DNA of 31,797 nucleotides from Methanobacteriaceae archaeon (GCA_013403005.1 JACBOA010000018.1:1-31797); one strand, 5' to 3'. Shown: positions 1 to 10,000, counted from the first letter of the stretch. A program made the numbers and translations. Notes: a model not told the origin generated them from the letters alone.

Positions 1-450
1 TTTCAACAAATTTGGATAAATCTTCACAAAAATAGGAAAGTTTATAACTCTGATCAAACAAACTCTCAATTGGAGCAAGTTTTTTTGTTTTTACCATACA
101 AAATACTATGCTCCACTTATTATAAAAATTTTTAGGTTTTTATTTCAGAAAATGATGTGTTTAAACGAGAATAGAAATATTTTATTGTCATTTCATGATT
201 TTTGAAATCCCCCAAGTTTTGGACAGAGCCCACATTTTAAAAAATCCCTTGAGTTGAATTCATATTATAATTTCATTTAATCATTCTAATTAGAAGATTC
301 CCTTTAACACGAAAATAAATTCTTTAAATAGCAGAGAAGCTGGTGAAAACGTTTAAAATGATTTAAAACTAGAAAAAATCTTATAACATGGTTTCAGCAG
401 TTTAAAAGGACAATAAAATTCTCGTGATGTTGATAATTTTTAATGTTTAA
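1..450. other. AT-rich intergenic stretch, no gene seen
   Basis: No credible reading frame is visible here. Two small items stand out. A 7-bp inverted repeat, TGGAGCA at 71-77 and TGCTCCA at 109-115, encloses a T-rich loop. A locally GC-richer patch at about 206-231 reads on the minus strand GGCTCTGTCCAAAACTTG, which loosely resembles an insertion-sequence terminal repeat. Neither is assigned a function. Confidence 0.5.
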
Positions 451-1005
451 TCAAAGCAGGCTTTCTATGAGAATTTTTAAGCCAATTCCTATTAGAATAA
501 ACCCTCCCAGTATCTCAATTTTACCTTCAAATAGGTGGCCTACCTGTTTACCCAGATAAACACCTATAAATGACATTGAGAATGTTACCAGGCCAATAAT
601 TAGTATTGGTAGTAGGATGGGTGTGTTTAAAAAAGCGAAGGTCACTCCCACAGCAAAAGCATCAATACTGGTGGCAACAGAGAGGATTAAAATGTCTCTT
701 ATGGAGAAGATATGGCATATTTCCGCTTCTTCCTCATGGGAGAATCCCTCATAAACCATTTTACCCCCAATAATTACCAGGAGGGTGAAGGCGATCCAGG
801 GAGCCCAGAGCTCAACCAGGGCTGCTAATTGGGAACCTGCCAGCCAACCAGCTACTGGCATTAGGGCCTGAAAAACTCCAAAAAATATGGCAATGGTTAA
901 TGCATATTTCAAATGACATTTTAGAATCATACCTCTGGTAATGGACACACTAAAAGCATCCATAGCAAGACCAACAGCCAGAAAAAACATTGAAAAAATA
1001 TCCAT
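451..1005 (-). CDS. mntP: MntP-type putative manganese efflux pump
   Basis: This 184-residue, very hydrophobic protein has about six membrane spans, the usual size for the MntP (formerly DUF204) family. These inner-membrane proteins export Mn(II). The family's two repeated acidic motifs are visible: GLAMDAFSVS with Asp16 in helix 1, and TSIDAFAVG with Asp115 in helix 4. They reflect the internal duplication of the fold. A charged loop (HEEEAE, about residues 90-95) separates the halves. The start is ATG with no clear Shine-Dalgarno site. The gene is divergent from the TPR gene across a 164-bp gap that holds a 9-bp-arm palindrome, a plausible metal-responsive operator. Family assignment is strong; the metal is inferred from the family. 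Confidence 0.9.
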   Translation of the reverse strand: MDIFSMFFLAVGLAMDAFSVSITRGMILKCHLKYALTIAIFFGVFQALMPVAGWLAGSQLAALVELWAPWIAFTLLVIIGGKMVYEGFSHEEEAEICHIFSIRDILILSVATSIDAFAVGVTFAFLNTPILLPILIIGLVTFSMSFIGVYLGKQVGHLFEGKIEILGGFILIGIGLKILIESLL

Positions 1006-1067
1006 AATCTAGTAGTATAATTCATTCCTTAAAAACTCTCTTTTAAAAAATAAAATTATTCTAAGTA

Positions 1068-1090
1068 TAATTTAATGAATGATTAAATTA
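1068..1090. promoter_or_regulatory. Palindrome in divergent mntP/TPR promoter region
   Basis: Perfect inverted repeat TAATTTAAT-gaatg-ATTAAATTA. It lies between possible TATA elements for both genes (a TATA-like box at about 1092-1099 facing the TPR gene, and TATAC on the minus strand near 1065). The position suits an operator acting on both promoters. AT-rich palindromes arise by chance, so this is only a candidate. Confidence 0.4.
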
Positions 1091-1169
1091 GTATATAATA
1101 TTAGGAAAATTAGAAATATTAAAAATTTTAGCAAATAGATAAATGATGAGAGTTATCAGGTGATGGCAG

Positions 1170-1817
1170 TTGGATGCTATGAATTCTGGCAAGAAAAATG
1201 ATGATAAGAAACACGAGGAGATGATACTTTTATTTCGAAAAGGTGTTGAACTTTTTCAAATAGAAAATTATAAGGCTGCTCTTTTATATTTTGATGAGGC
1301 CCTGGTACTTGACCCTGATAATAGTAAGATCTGGGATAATCGGGGTGTTGCTCTTTCGCGAATTGGGCTTCAGGACGAAGCTATGGAGTCTTTTGAGGTG
1401 GCCCTTGATCTTGAACCAGGGAATGCTCAGGCATGGTCCAATTTGGGAGTGCTTTACGCTGCCCAGAAAAGGTTTGATGAGGCCTTAAACTCTTTTGATC
1501 ATTGCCTGAAACTGGACCCGGAGAACCATGAAGCATGGAATAATCGTGGCACTGCTTTATTCAGTATAGGGAAATATGAAGAAGCTTTAGAATCATTTAA
1601 TCGTGCTGTTGAGTTAGATTCTCTTAATGCTCAGGCATGGGCTGGTAAAGGATCTGCCCACCGTTTTCTTGGACAGTATGAACAAGCCATTGAATCCCTT
1701 GAAAAATTCATTGAACTAGCATCTGACAGTCTTAGTCCTCAAGTTGAGGAGGCTTGGGCTTTAATTTTTGAATTAAAAATGAAGATGGGTGATGATGAAG
1801 ACAGAAATAAATTTTAG
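1170..1817 (+). CDS. Tetratricopeptide repeat (TPR) protein
   Basis: A soluble 215-residue protein made almost wholly of about five 34-residue TPR units between residues 20 and 185. The repeats carry the usual W/N-G-A-Y/F-A-P pattern, for example WDNRGVALSRIG, WSNLGVLYAAQ and WNNRGTALFSIG, each followed by EA..SF..A..LDP. TPR arrays are protein-protein interaction scaffolds; no catalytic domain is present, so partners cannot be named. The start is TTG at 1170: a near-perfect site AGGTGAT at 1158-1164 stands 5 nt upstream, whereas the first ATG (1179) would be 14 nt away. A TATA-like element lies near 1092-1099. The gene is divergent from mntP. Confidence 0.85.
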   Translation: MDAMNSGKKNDDKKHEEMILLFRKGVELFQIENYKAALLYFDEALVLDPDNSKIWDNRGVALSRIGLQDEAMESFEVALDLEPGNAQAWSNLGVLYAAQKRFDEALNSFDHCLKLDPENHEAWNNRGTALFSIGKYEEALESFNRAVELDSLNAQAWAGKGSAHRFLGQYEQAIESLEKFIELASDSLSPQVEEAWALIFELKMKMGDDEDRNKF

Positions 1818-1907
1818 TCTATTTATGCCCATATAGAAAGATATCCGTATAGAAAGAAATACTAATGAATATTAAAAAATACATTTTTATTATTAAGTCA
1901 AAATTAA

Positions 1908-2099
1908 GCTTCCAGAGATTAGGGGGGGTTGTAGGGGGGAAAAATGGCTTCATATCTCTGGAAGCATGTTTCTGGTTTCAACAAAAATAGAGTTTAGTAA
2001 GTTGAAACCTAGAGGGGGGTTGGTGTGTAGTAAACACACATTTCAATATACTGAGATTCTACTATTTAAATCTTGTGATCGAATCAAATTGATTTTTTT
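1908..2099. ncRNA. Candidate structured RNA: three hairpins with G runs
   Basis: Three consecutive inverted repeats lie in a 360-bp gene-free gap. Hairpin 1 is GCTTCCAGAGAT (1908-1919) with ATCTCTGGAAGC (1954-1965), a perfect 12-bp stem whose 34-nt loop holds runs of seven and six G. Hairpin 2 is TCTGGTTTCAAC (1971-1982) with GTTGAAACCtAGA (2001-2013), one bulge, followed by a run of six G. Hairpin 3 is GTGTGT (2023-2028) with ACACAC (2034-2039). A short palindrome followed by seven T (2093-2099) could end a plus-strand RNA. Read from the minus strand, the loops are C-rich. The strand is undecided and no known RNA family is recognised. Confidence 0.45.
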
Positions 2100-2177
2100 A
2101 ATTAGATTATATTTAATTAATATTATTATGCTTAATATTATTATAGCAATTATAGTTATAGCAATTATAGCATGAGG

Positions 2178-2552
2178 TTATAGTAGGGAGGGGAGTTTTT
2201 GTCTTAATATTTCCATATTCTCTTTTTTAAGGGGTATAACATGTCTTTTACCTTTATAATCAAATTTAAATCTAGTAATCGGTGAACCAAATTCTATATT
2301 GCTTATTTTATTCAAAGGATATCTAATAACCTTTCCTGTTCTATCAGTACCCCAAAAATTTTTACGGTACTCTATTAAGCATTTACTAGTTATCTCGAGG
2401 TCGAAAGAATCATCTTCTAAAAATAATACTATATTGGTTAAATCCCGGTCGCATACTATACAATTATCTGATTCATCAGGATTTGCTACACCACATTCAG
2501 GGCAAACCCGATTAAAGCCTTCCAGTCCTTGAATGTCATCTGGTGCTGTCAT
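2178..2552 (-). CDS. Small zinc-ribbon protein of unknown function
   Basis: A 124-residue soluble protein. An N-terminal zinc ribbon has the pattern CPEC (Cys17, Cys20) and CIVC (Cys31, Cys34), then a beta-rich C-terminal part (residues about 45-124) with alternating hydrophobic strands (ITSKCLIEYR, ISNIEFGS, FKFDYKGKRHVIPL) that looks like a small PH-like or barrel domain. Zinc ribbon plus PH-like architectures are common among uncharacterised archaeal proteins; no enzyme motif is seen. The ATG is preceded by a weak AGGG. It is isolated, between two candidate RNA elements. Confidence 0.65.
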   Translation of the reverse strand: MTAPDDIQGLEGFNRVCPECGVANPDESDNCIVCDRDLTNIVLFLEDDSFDLEITSKCLIEYRKNFWGTDRTGKVIRYPLNKISNIEFGSPITRFKFDYKGKRHVIPLKKENMEILRQKLPSLL

Positions 2553-2805
2553 AATAATACCCTTTATTACATTTATTTATGGTTTGAATGTATTATAAAT
2601 TGTCTTTGGATATATAAGATTCACCTTGAATACTAATAAGTTATTCAGTTAATCTAACATTGAAATAGTAAAGAAAATTTTTGATTATTATAAAAATCAA
2701 CATGGTTTAGGTAAATTTAGGGAAGTTTTTTTTTTTAATTATGTTTCGATTGTTCGTTTTATAAAAGTAGTGCAAAAATATAATATGGTTTTTTTAACTA
2801 AATTG

Positions 2806-2859
2806 AAAAATAGAAGTCCTGAAAAGGAAAGGCGGCGGATTTTTTCCTCTTCAGGACTT
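2806..2859 (-). terminator. Intrinsic terminator of the candidate small RNA
   Basis: On the minus strand AAGTCCTGAAGAGGAAA pairs with TTTCCTTTTCAGGACTT (2830-2814), about 17 bp with one G-U pair, around a TCCGCCGCC-type loop. CTATTTTTC follows, giving five T at 2810-2806. Confidence 0.6.
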
Positions 2860-2986
2860 GGGGTTCGTTAGGGCGGTGGATAAGGTAATAATCCAGGTTT
2901 AGTAAGGAAGAATATAAATTTTTTGGGCCAAGATTCACATGTTAGGGTAATGTTGCTCGATACATGTCTGGATTACTACCTCAATC
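2806..2986 (-). ncRNA. Candidate small non-coding RNA with own promoter and terminator
   Basis: This GC-richer block in AT-rich DNA has no reading frame. Read on the minus strand it begins about 25 nt after a TATA box and then forms stem P1, GGTAGTAATCCAG (2980-2968) with CTGGATTATTACC (2896-2884). Stem P2, ACATGT (2967-2962) with ACATGT (2942-2937), sits directly on P1. A C-rich single-stranded stretch containing CCACCGCCC (about 2860-2883) follows, then a strong terminator hairpin. Each long stem has one imperfect pair. In both stems it is A-C on the plus strand but G-U on the minus strand, which favours the minus strand as the template of a folded RNA about 180 nt long. No known RNA family is recognised. 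Confidence 0.55.
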
Positions 2987-3007
2987 TATTAAGTCTAGTC
3001 ACAAACA

Positions 3008-3016
3008 ATTATATTT
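3008..3016 (-). promoter_or_regulatory. TATA box for the candidate small RNA
   Basis: On the minus strand the sequence reads GAAAAATATAATTG, an A-rich BRE-like stretch followed by a TATA element. About 25 nt downstream lies a purine at 2985-2987, immediately before the first stem of the candidate RNA. Confidence 0.45.
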
Positions 3017-3318
3017 TTCAATCAATATGGTGAAACATATCACATAAGTGTGATAATAGTAATAAATTCAATATCATTTTTTAGTCTTAGTAGTCATAAT
3101 GGGCTATGAAAATTGATTTAATGGTGAAAACATATAGGAACTACCAAAATAATTTCGTTCATGAAAATCTACTTGTAATAAATGATTTATATTAATTCAA
3201 TTCATTTAGCCAGGAAAAACATCCTGCTATTTGTTCAAGATTTAAAAAAAACGAGAGTTCGATAAATATTCTTTGCATTGAGCTTAAAAAGGTTTTTTTA
3301 GGTTAAATTAAGGATTGA
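3017..3318. other. Gene-free AT-rich spacer
   Basis: No reading frame or RNA gene is visible. A run of seven T near 3293-3299 on the plus strand follows a weak stem. A 12-bp palindrome GATTGATCAATC (3313-3324) straddles the end of the PAS gene. Confidence 0.4.
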
Positions 3319-5604
3319 TCAATCTTTGCTTTTGGATATATCAGTAGCTATTCCTATTCTACGATAGATTTCTTTATTTTCATTAATCACGGGAAATGCC
3401 CGTACTTTAATTAATTTTTCATTCCCATCAGAGCGTAAGACTCTGCATTTAATTCCTTCCCGGTCGGTTGATCCATTTTTTCCAAATATATAACTAATGA
3501 AATTATCTTTATCTTGGGGATGCATGGATTCTATCCAGGATCTAGGATTTTGATAGAGATTTTCAATGGTTTGCCCCCATATCTTTTGATAGGAAGGGCT
3601 CATGTAAAGTATCTGGCCAGTAAGTGGATCTATAATCCAGAAAACTTCATCAATATTCTGTGACATCAACTGGAATATATCTTCTCTCATTTTCAATTTA
3701 AATTCATTTAATTTCCTCTGGGTTATATCCCTAATAATGAAGGTAGTGTATGTTTCACCTTCAGATGTCCAAGTGTTAAGGGACATTTCCAGTGGAAACT
3801 CACTTCTATCTTTTCTCATTCCGAAGGACTCGAAAACGTTACCTTTTTCCAGGTTTTGCTCATGAAAATAATCTAATTTGAACTGAAAATCTTCAACATA
3901 CCTTTTAGGGATGAGGGTGTCCAAGTACTCCCCTAGAATTTCTTCCTCACGGTAATCAAAAATTCTTTCCAGGCTTTTGTTGCAAAAGATAATTTTTTCT
4001 TCCCTATCAATGATCACAATAGCGTCCACAGCAGTCTGTGCCAGTGTTCTGAACTTCTCTTCACTAACTTTCAGGGCATATTCAACTCTTTTACGTTCAG
4101 TGATGTCATTTAGAACACCTATTAATCCTATAACTTTTCCTTTCTCATTTTTTATACTATTAGCCCTGATATAGGCTGGGAAAACTCGACCAGATTTATC
4201 AACCATCTCCAGCTCACCACTCCAATCATTACCAGCCATGATGGTCTGGAATATATGCAATCCGAGTTCTGGGTCTTTGAATAACTTAACTGGACCTAAA
4301 GGGACGTTTAATTCCTCTACAGAGTAACCAAATAATTCATTGAAGGATTGGTTATGATAAAAATGAGAACCATCAGGCATTGAAATGCCAATGGCATCTG
4401 TTGTGTTCTCAATTCCAGCTAAAATCCGTAGTAATTGATCTTCAGTTTTTTTCCGCTGTGAAATATCCCGAGAAACGGCCATAATCATTTTTTTCCCCTG
4501 AAGAGTGAAAAGATGGTTGCTGATTTCAGTGGTTATCAACTCACCATCACGGCTGACTTGAATAGCTTCGAATGTTGCTCTACCAGAAGATTTTAATTGT
4601 TCTAGAATTTCTGGCATAAGAGCCTTAGTTTCCGAGTTGATTATATCAATGGGTCCCATTTTAAGAAGTTCTTCACGAGTATAACCTAATCTTTCGCATA
4701 CAACATCGTTAACTTCAACAAAATTACCTGGATAGCCATTTTCATCAACATGATGAAGGGATATGCCATCGTTGGCTTTGTTAAAAACTTCGCGGAATTT
4801 TTCTTCACTCTTTTTTAGAGCATTTTCAAAAACCTTCATGGGGGTTATATCTCGAGCTATTAGCTGTACCATACCTGTTTCACCATTTTTAACAGGCATG
4901 GGTTGAATATTGGTACTGAAATAGTACTCATTTCCCCGAATCATGGTCTTACTTTCAATAATCGTACCCTGACCAGTTTCAATAACTTTTCTTATATTTT
5001 TCATCTGTGGATCAGCGTATTCTTTTGGGAATAATTCCCACATGGTTTTCCCGAGAAAATCCTCTTTATCACAACCGAAAAAACGGGCAGCACTACTGTT
5101 TACAAGGATAAACTCACCTTCATAGTTTATAATGGCTATGGGGTCGTCCGCATTTTCAACTAAAAGGCGGTATTTATCCTCGCTATCATGAAGTGCATTT
5201 TCCATCTTTTTTTTGTGTAGAGCTAATTCTAATGTTAAAATAAGTTCTCGAGAATTAAAAGGCTTTTTAAGAGATATAATGTCTTCTTTCAAATCAAATT
5301 CGCCTTTGAAACTATGTTCTTCAGTTGTTGTAATCAAAATCAGTGAAAGAACTTTTTTTTTCATTAAATCAAAAATAAGAGTAAAAAAATTTTTATCGTA
5401 TTTAAATTTCGAATCCGTTAAAATTAGATCAATATCCTTTAAATCGTTAAAAAGAGATTTTTTATTATTAGATGTATTTTCCCAGTTGAAAATGGTAGTA
5501 CTATAGTCTCTGGGAGATAGTATTTCCTGAATTTTTTCAGATTCTAAAGTGTTTTCTAAAGCAATTAGTATTTTATAGTCTGACACAACAATTACCAATT
5601 TCAA
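3319..5604 (-). CDS. Receiver-like domain plus five PAS domains, no kinase
   Basis: A soluble 761-residue signalling protein with no membrane span. Residues 1-130 resemble a response-regulator receiver: strand LVIVVS, candidate phospho-acceptor Asp64 in LILTDSKF, ITT at 91-93 and Lys114-Pro115 in SLKKPF. The usual acidic pair after strand 1 is weak. Five PAS/PAC units follow, at about 140-258, 262-388, 390-510, 512-636 and 640-758, each ending in a DIT/DIS motif. The protein stops right after the last PAC, with no HisKA, HATPase, GGDEF or other output domain. It would sense small ligands or redox state and act through a partner. The TTG start lacks a Shine-Dalgarno site and lies inside a palindrome, so the exact start is uncertain. 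Confidence 0.85.
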   Translation of the reverse strand: MKLVIVVSDYKILIALENTLESEKIQEILSPRDYSTTIFNWENTSNNKKSLFNDLKDIDLILTDSKFKYDKNFFTLIFDLMKKKVLSLILITTTEEHSFKGEFDLKEDIISLKKPFNSRELILTLELALHKKKMENALHDSEDKYRLLVENADDPIAIINYEGEFILVNSSAARFFGCDKEDFLGKTMWELFPKEYADPQMKNIRKVIETGQGTIIESKTMIRGNEYYFSTNIQPMPVKNGETGMVQLIARDITPMKVFENALKKSEEKFREVFNKANDGISLHHVDENGYPGNFVEVNDVVCERLGYTREELLKMGPIDIINSETKALMPEILEQLKSSGRATFEAIQVSRDGELITTEISNHLFTLQGKKMIMAVSRDISQRKKTEDQLLRILAGIENTTDAIGISMPDGSHFYHNQSFNELFGYSVEELNVPLGPVKLFKDPELGLHIFQTIMAGNDWSGELEMVDKSGRVFPAYIRANSIKNEKGKVIGLIGVLNDITERKRVEYALKVSEEKFRTLAQTAVDAIVIIDREEKIIFCNKSLERIFDYREEEILGEYLDTLIPKRYVEDFQFKLDYFHEQNLEKGNVFESFGMRKDRSEFPLEMSLNTWTSEGETYTTFIIRDITQRKLNEFKLKMREDIFQLMSQNIDEVFWIIDPLTGQILYMSPSYQKIWGQTIENLYQNPRSWIESMHPQDKDNFISYIFGKNGSTDREGIKCRVLRSDGNEKLIKVRAFPVINENKEIYRRIGIATDISKSKD

Positions 5605-5609
5605 TTGGT
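5594..5609. promoter_or_regulatory. Palindrome over the PAS-gene start codon
   Basis: ACCAATT-TC-AATTGGT, 7-bp perfect arms, covers the proposed TTG start (5604). A TATA-like AAGTATAA lies just upstream on the minus strand, near 5609-5617. A repressor bound here would block transcription start. Candidate only. Confidence 0.35.
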
Positions 5610-5787
5610 TATACTTAACATGTATTAATTGCTATAAGGTGAGAAATCGAAAGCTATTTAAGAGGTTAATTTGGATAAGTCGAAAAAATAATACGAAATT
5701 GATGTTTGATATCAAGTGTAGTAAGTTTATAGGTTACTTCGCAATATTAACGTTTAACGAAGCAACCATGATCCAAGTTTCAAAATT

Positions 5788-6279
5788 TTAATCATTGCCA
5801 CGTTTTTTATAATTCACATAACTTTCAGGATAGTTCCCCATGATGTAATCCATTATTCCACGATTTTCCATGTCCTCTATGATTTTCTTTCTGAATTCAA
5901 GTTCATTCCGTGCTTCATCCAGCTTTTTTTTGGTAACAAATAGGCGATGCTCGGTTTGGTGCTGTTTCCTTTGGAGATCATGGAAGTTATTAAGCCTTAA
6001 ATCAATTTCTTTAAGTTCAAATTCACTGATCTGCTTTTTAAGGATCTTTTTATCCTCTATCACATCAAGAAGGATTTGCTGATTGTTGGTTAATTTTTCT
6101 TTCAAATATTCAATTTCAGAATCTTTTTTGCTGATTTCTTTTTTCAACTCTTCAATCTGTTTATTTAGTTTTGAAGGAGGGCTCTCCTCCCTTAACTCAC
6201 CATTTGATTCTTGATGATCATAAGTTAAATTATCTGAACTTTTTTTCATGTTAACACTTGGCAAATTTTTTGATATCAT
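5788..6279 (-). CDS. Coiled-coil protein of unknown function
   Basis: A 163-residue, highly charged protein. Residues about 36-140 form a long heptad-type coiled coil rich in Lys, Glu and Leu (IEELKKEISKKDSEIEYLKE and onward). The short C-terminal tail, GIMDYIMGNYPESYVNYKK, is a compact aromatic motif quite unlike the coil and may be a docking sequence. There is no signal peptide or membrane span. A second ATG at residue 11 could be the true start, as neither has a good Shine-Dalgarno site. It lies upstream of, and on the same strand as, the five-PAS gene (183-bp gap), so a functional link is possible but unproven. Confidence 0.7.
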   Translation of the reverse strand: MISKNLPSVNMKKSSDNLTYDHQESNGELREESPPSKLNKQIEELKKEISKKDSEIEYLKEKLTNNQQILLDVIEDKKILKKQISEFELKEIDLRLNNFHDLQRKQHQTEHRLFVTKKKLDEARNELEFRKKIIEDMENRGIMDYIMGNYPESYVNYKKRGND

Positions 6280-6739
6280 TCATCTAATAACTCTGATACT
6301 TTCTTTTTTGTTAAAATAAATATTAAAATAGATCATGTTGCTCTAGAATGTATTTTATGTTATGGGTGCAATTTTATTTAAAAGGATAATTCTTCAGCGA
6401 AAATTTAGAAATTTTAAACAAAATAAACTTAATGATTCTTAAAAAAATAATTCAAAGTCTATTTAGTATTTCCTGTCATATCAATACCACAAAATTTTTG
6501 TTAGGTTTATAATACAAAACCCACTTGAAAACCTAGGATCATAAAAAATCAATTTATTATTTTTTTAAACTCTACTAGGAAGATATATGTGCTATCGTAA
6601 AACCTTGAGAAATCTCTATATAATTACTGTTGGATGTATACCAAAAGAATCATATTAGTTAGTTTCTCATTTTTTTATTTTTTGCAAACTCTTAGAGGGT
6701 AATGATTACTTAGCAAATAAGTTTATGGGTCATGGCCAG
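6280..6739. other. Gene-free AT-rich spacer
   Basis: Only very short frames occur here. No convincing hairpin, tRNA-like T-arm or repeat was found. Confidence 0.4.
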
Positions 6740-6747
6740 TATATAAT
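6740..6747 (+). promoter_or_regulatory. TATA box of the tautomerase gene
   Basis: TATATAAT about 45 nt before the ATG predicts a start near 6770 and a short leader that carries GGTGAT (6783-6788), 3 nt before the start codon. Confidence 0.5.
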
Positions 6748-6791
6748 TCAGTAGGAACATTTAATAAACAAAATTTAAAATTGGTGATTGT

Positions 6792-6980
6792 ATGCCGGTG
6801 ATAACTATAGATGCTCCTCCCATGAGCAAAGAACAGAAAAGAGAGTTAGTTAACTCTTTTGCTAAAAGTGCCAGTAAAATATTGAACCTTCCGGTTTCCG
6901 CAATTGTGATAATAATCAGAGAGGTTGAATCAGAGAATGTGGGTGTTGGAGATATTTTATTGTGTGATCGGGAAAAATGA
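6792..6980 (+). CDS. 4-oxalocrotonate tautomerase family protein
   Basis: A 62-residue protein, the exact size of 4-OT-type tautomerase subunits. Pro2 immediately follows the initiator Met (MPVITIDAP); in this family the freed N-terminal proline is the catalytic base for keto-enol tautomerisation. The typical pattern of beta strand, helix (KEQKRELVNSFAKSASKIL) and beta strand (AIVIIIREV) is present, as is the late VG-V-G-turn. Such proteins assemble as hexamers. The substrate is unknown; methanogens are not expected to degrade catechol, so the classical pathway role is unlikely. Monocistronic, with its own TATA box and Shine-Dalgarno site. Confidence 0.85.
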   Translation: MPVITIDAPPMSKEQKRELVNSFAKSASKILNLPVSAIVIIIREVESENVGVGDILLCDREK

Positions 6981-7156
6981 ATTGGAAAAATTTCAATTAT
7001 AATTCAATTCATCTCATAATTTTTTGAAAATTTTTAAAAAACCTTCTAATTCATAATTGCCTAATTCACTTAAAAAATTCGCAATTTTCTTGAAAATGAG
7101 AATTTATCATTCCAAAACTTATCATTCAAAAAAAAATTCCCAAAAATTAAGTGAAT

Positions 7157-7165
7157 TTATAATAA
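7157..7165 (+). promoter_or_regulatory. TATA box suggesting a leaderless mRNA
   Basis: TTTATAATA is centred about 26 nt before the ATG at 7187, where transcription itself would be expected to start. The ATG has no Shine-Dalgarno site, so the mRNA may be leaderless. Confidence 0.45.
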
Positions 7166-7186
7166 AAAATATGCCCTGGTTAGAAA

Positions 7187-9307
<2,121 letters not shown>

Positions 9308-9366
9308 TCTTTTAAACAGGTTCCATGAAGGATAAAAAACCTTTCACAAGTCAATCGCTAGATCTT

Positions 9367-9413
9367 AAAAAAAGGATTAATACAAAGTTTTAATTGATTA
9401 AAGTATTAACCTT
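9367..9413 (-). terminator. Intrinsic terminator of the nikR-like gene
   Basis: On the minus strand AAGGTTAATAC (9413-9403) pairs with GTATTAATCCTT (9383-9372), one bulge, and is followed directly by a run of seven T (9373-9367). It lies between two convergent genes and reads correctly only for the leftward one. Confidence 0.55.
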
Positions 9414-9531
9414 CAACTAAAGAGATGATAGTAGATTGAATTTAGATTTTTTAACAAGATTAACTTAATTTACTTAATATTATGGTTTTGGAGAAATCTC
9501 CTTTAAGGATTTTTCAATTTTAGGATTTGTA

Positions 9532-9924
9532 TTATTCTTGAGGTAAAGGAACCAGTTTTGAATATAGTGATTTTATATTCTGGTTTAAAAGACGTGAAAG
9601 TTCTCTAATTCTGCTTGCATCCCCTTCCAAGATGAAAAGTTCCAAACACTGGTTTTCCTTCAGGTGACTGTGGATCTGGGTGTTGATGATATCTTCAAAA
9701 TTATGTTTAATCTGGGTAACCTTATCTTCAGATTTCTGATGATGAATTAATATAAGAATCGAATGAATGTAACCTTTCAGACTCTTTTTTTCCTCATTAT
9801 CAGCTATTAAAAGCCGCGTGCTTGCTCTGAAAACTTCACTCCGACCAGAAAATCCAACATCATCTTTCAGGGCATCTATTTCCTCAAGTAATTTCTCGGA
9901 TAAGGACACACTAATGATGGTCAT
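9532..9924 (-). CDS. nikR: NikR-type nickel-responsive regulator
   Basis: A 130-residue ribbon-helix-helix repressor. Residues 1-45 are the DNA-binding RHH unit (ISVSLSEKLLEEIDAL, SGRSEVFRASTRLL), and residues 50-130 the ACT-like metal-binding domain. The four nickel ligands of E. coli NikR (His76, His87, His89, Cys95) all align, with identical spacing, to His74, His85, His87 and Cys93 (KHNFED, IHSHL, NQCLELFILEGD). A square-planar Ni site is therefore expected. The gene is divergent from a TroA/Znu-type metal importer 152 bp away. Inverted repeats in the gap suggest it represses the importer, itself or both. Confidence 0.88.
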   Translation of the reverse strand: MTIISVSLSEKLLEEIDALKDDVGFSGRSEVFRASTRLLIADNEEKKSLKGYIHSILILIHHQKSEDKVTQIKHNFEDIINTQIHSHLKENQCLELFILEGDASRIRELSRLLNQNIKSLYSKLVPLPQE

Positions 9925-9960
9925 AAGCCTATTATTAATAATTAGCTATAAAAACATTGC

Positions 9961-10000
<40 letters not shown>

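Noticed and set aside
1966..2175. Plus-strand 69-codon reading frame
   Set aside because: It runs through the three-hairpin element, and its second half is a low-complexity Ile-rich product of AT-rich repeats; there is no ribosome-binding site.
2861..2880. Possible tRNA T-arm (GGGGTTCG)
   Set aside because: No acceptor stem, anticodon arm or matching T-stem partner around it; better explained as part of the candidate small RNA.
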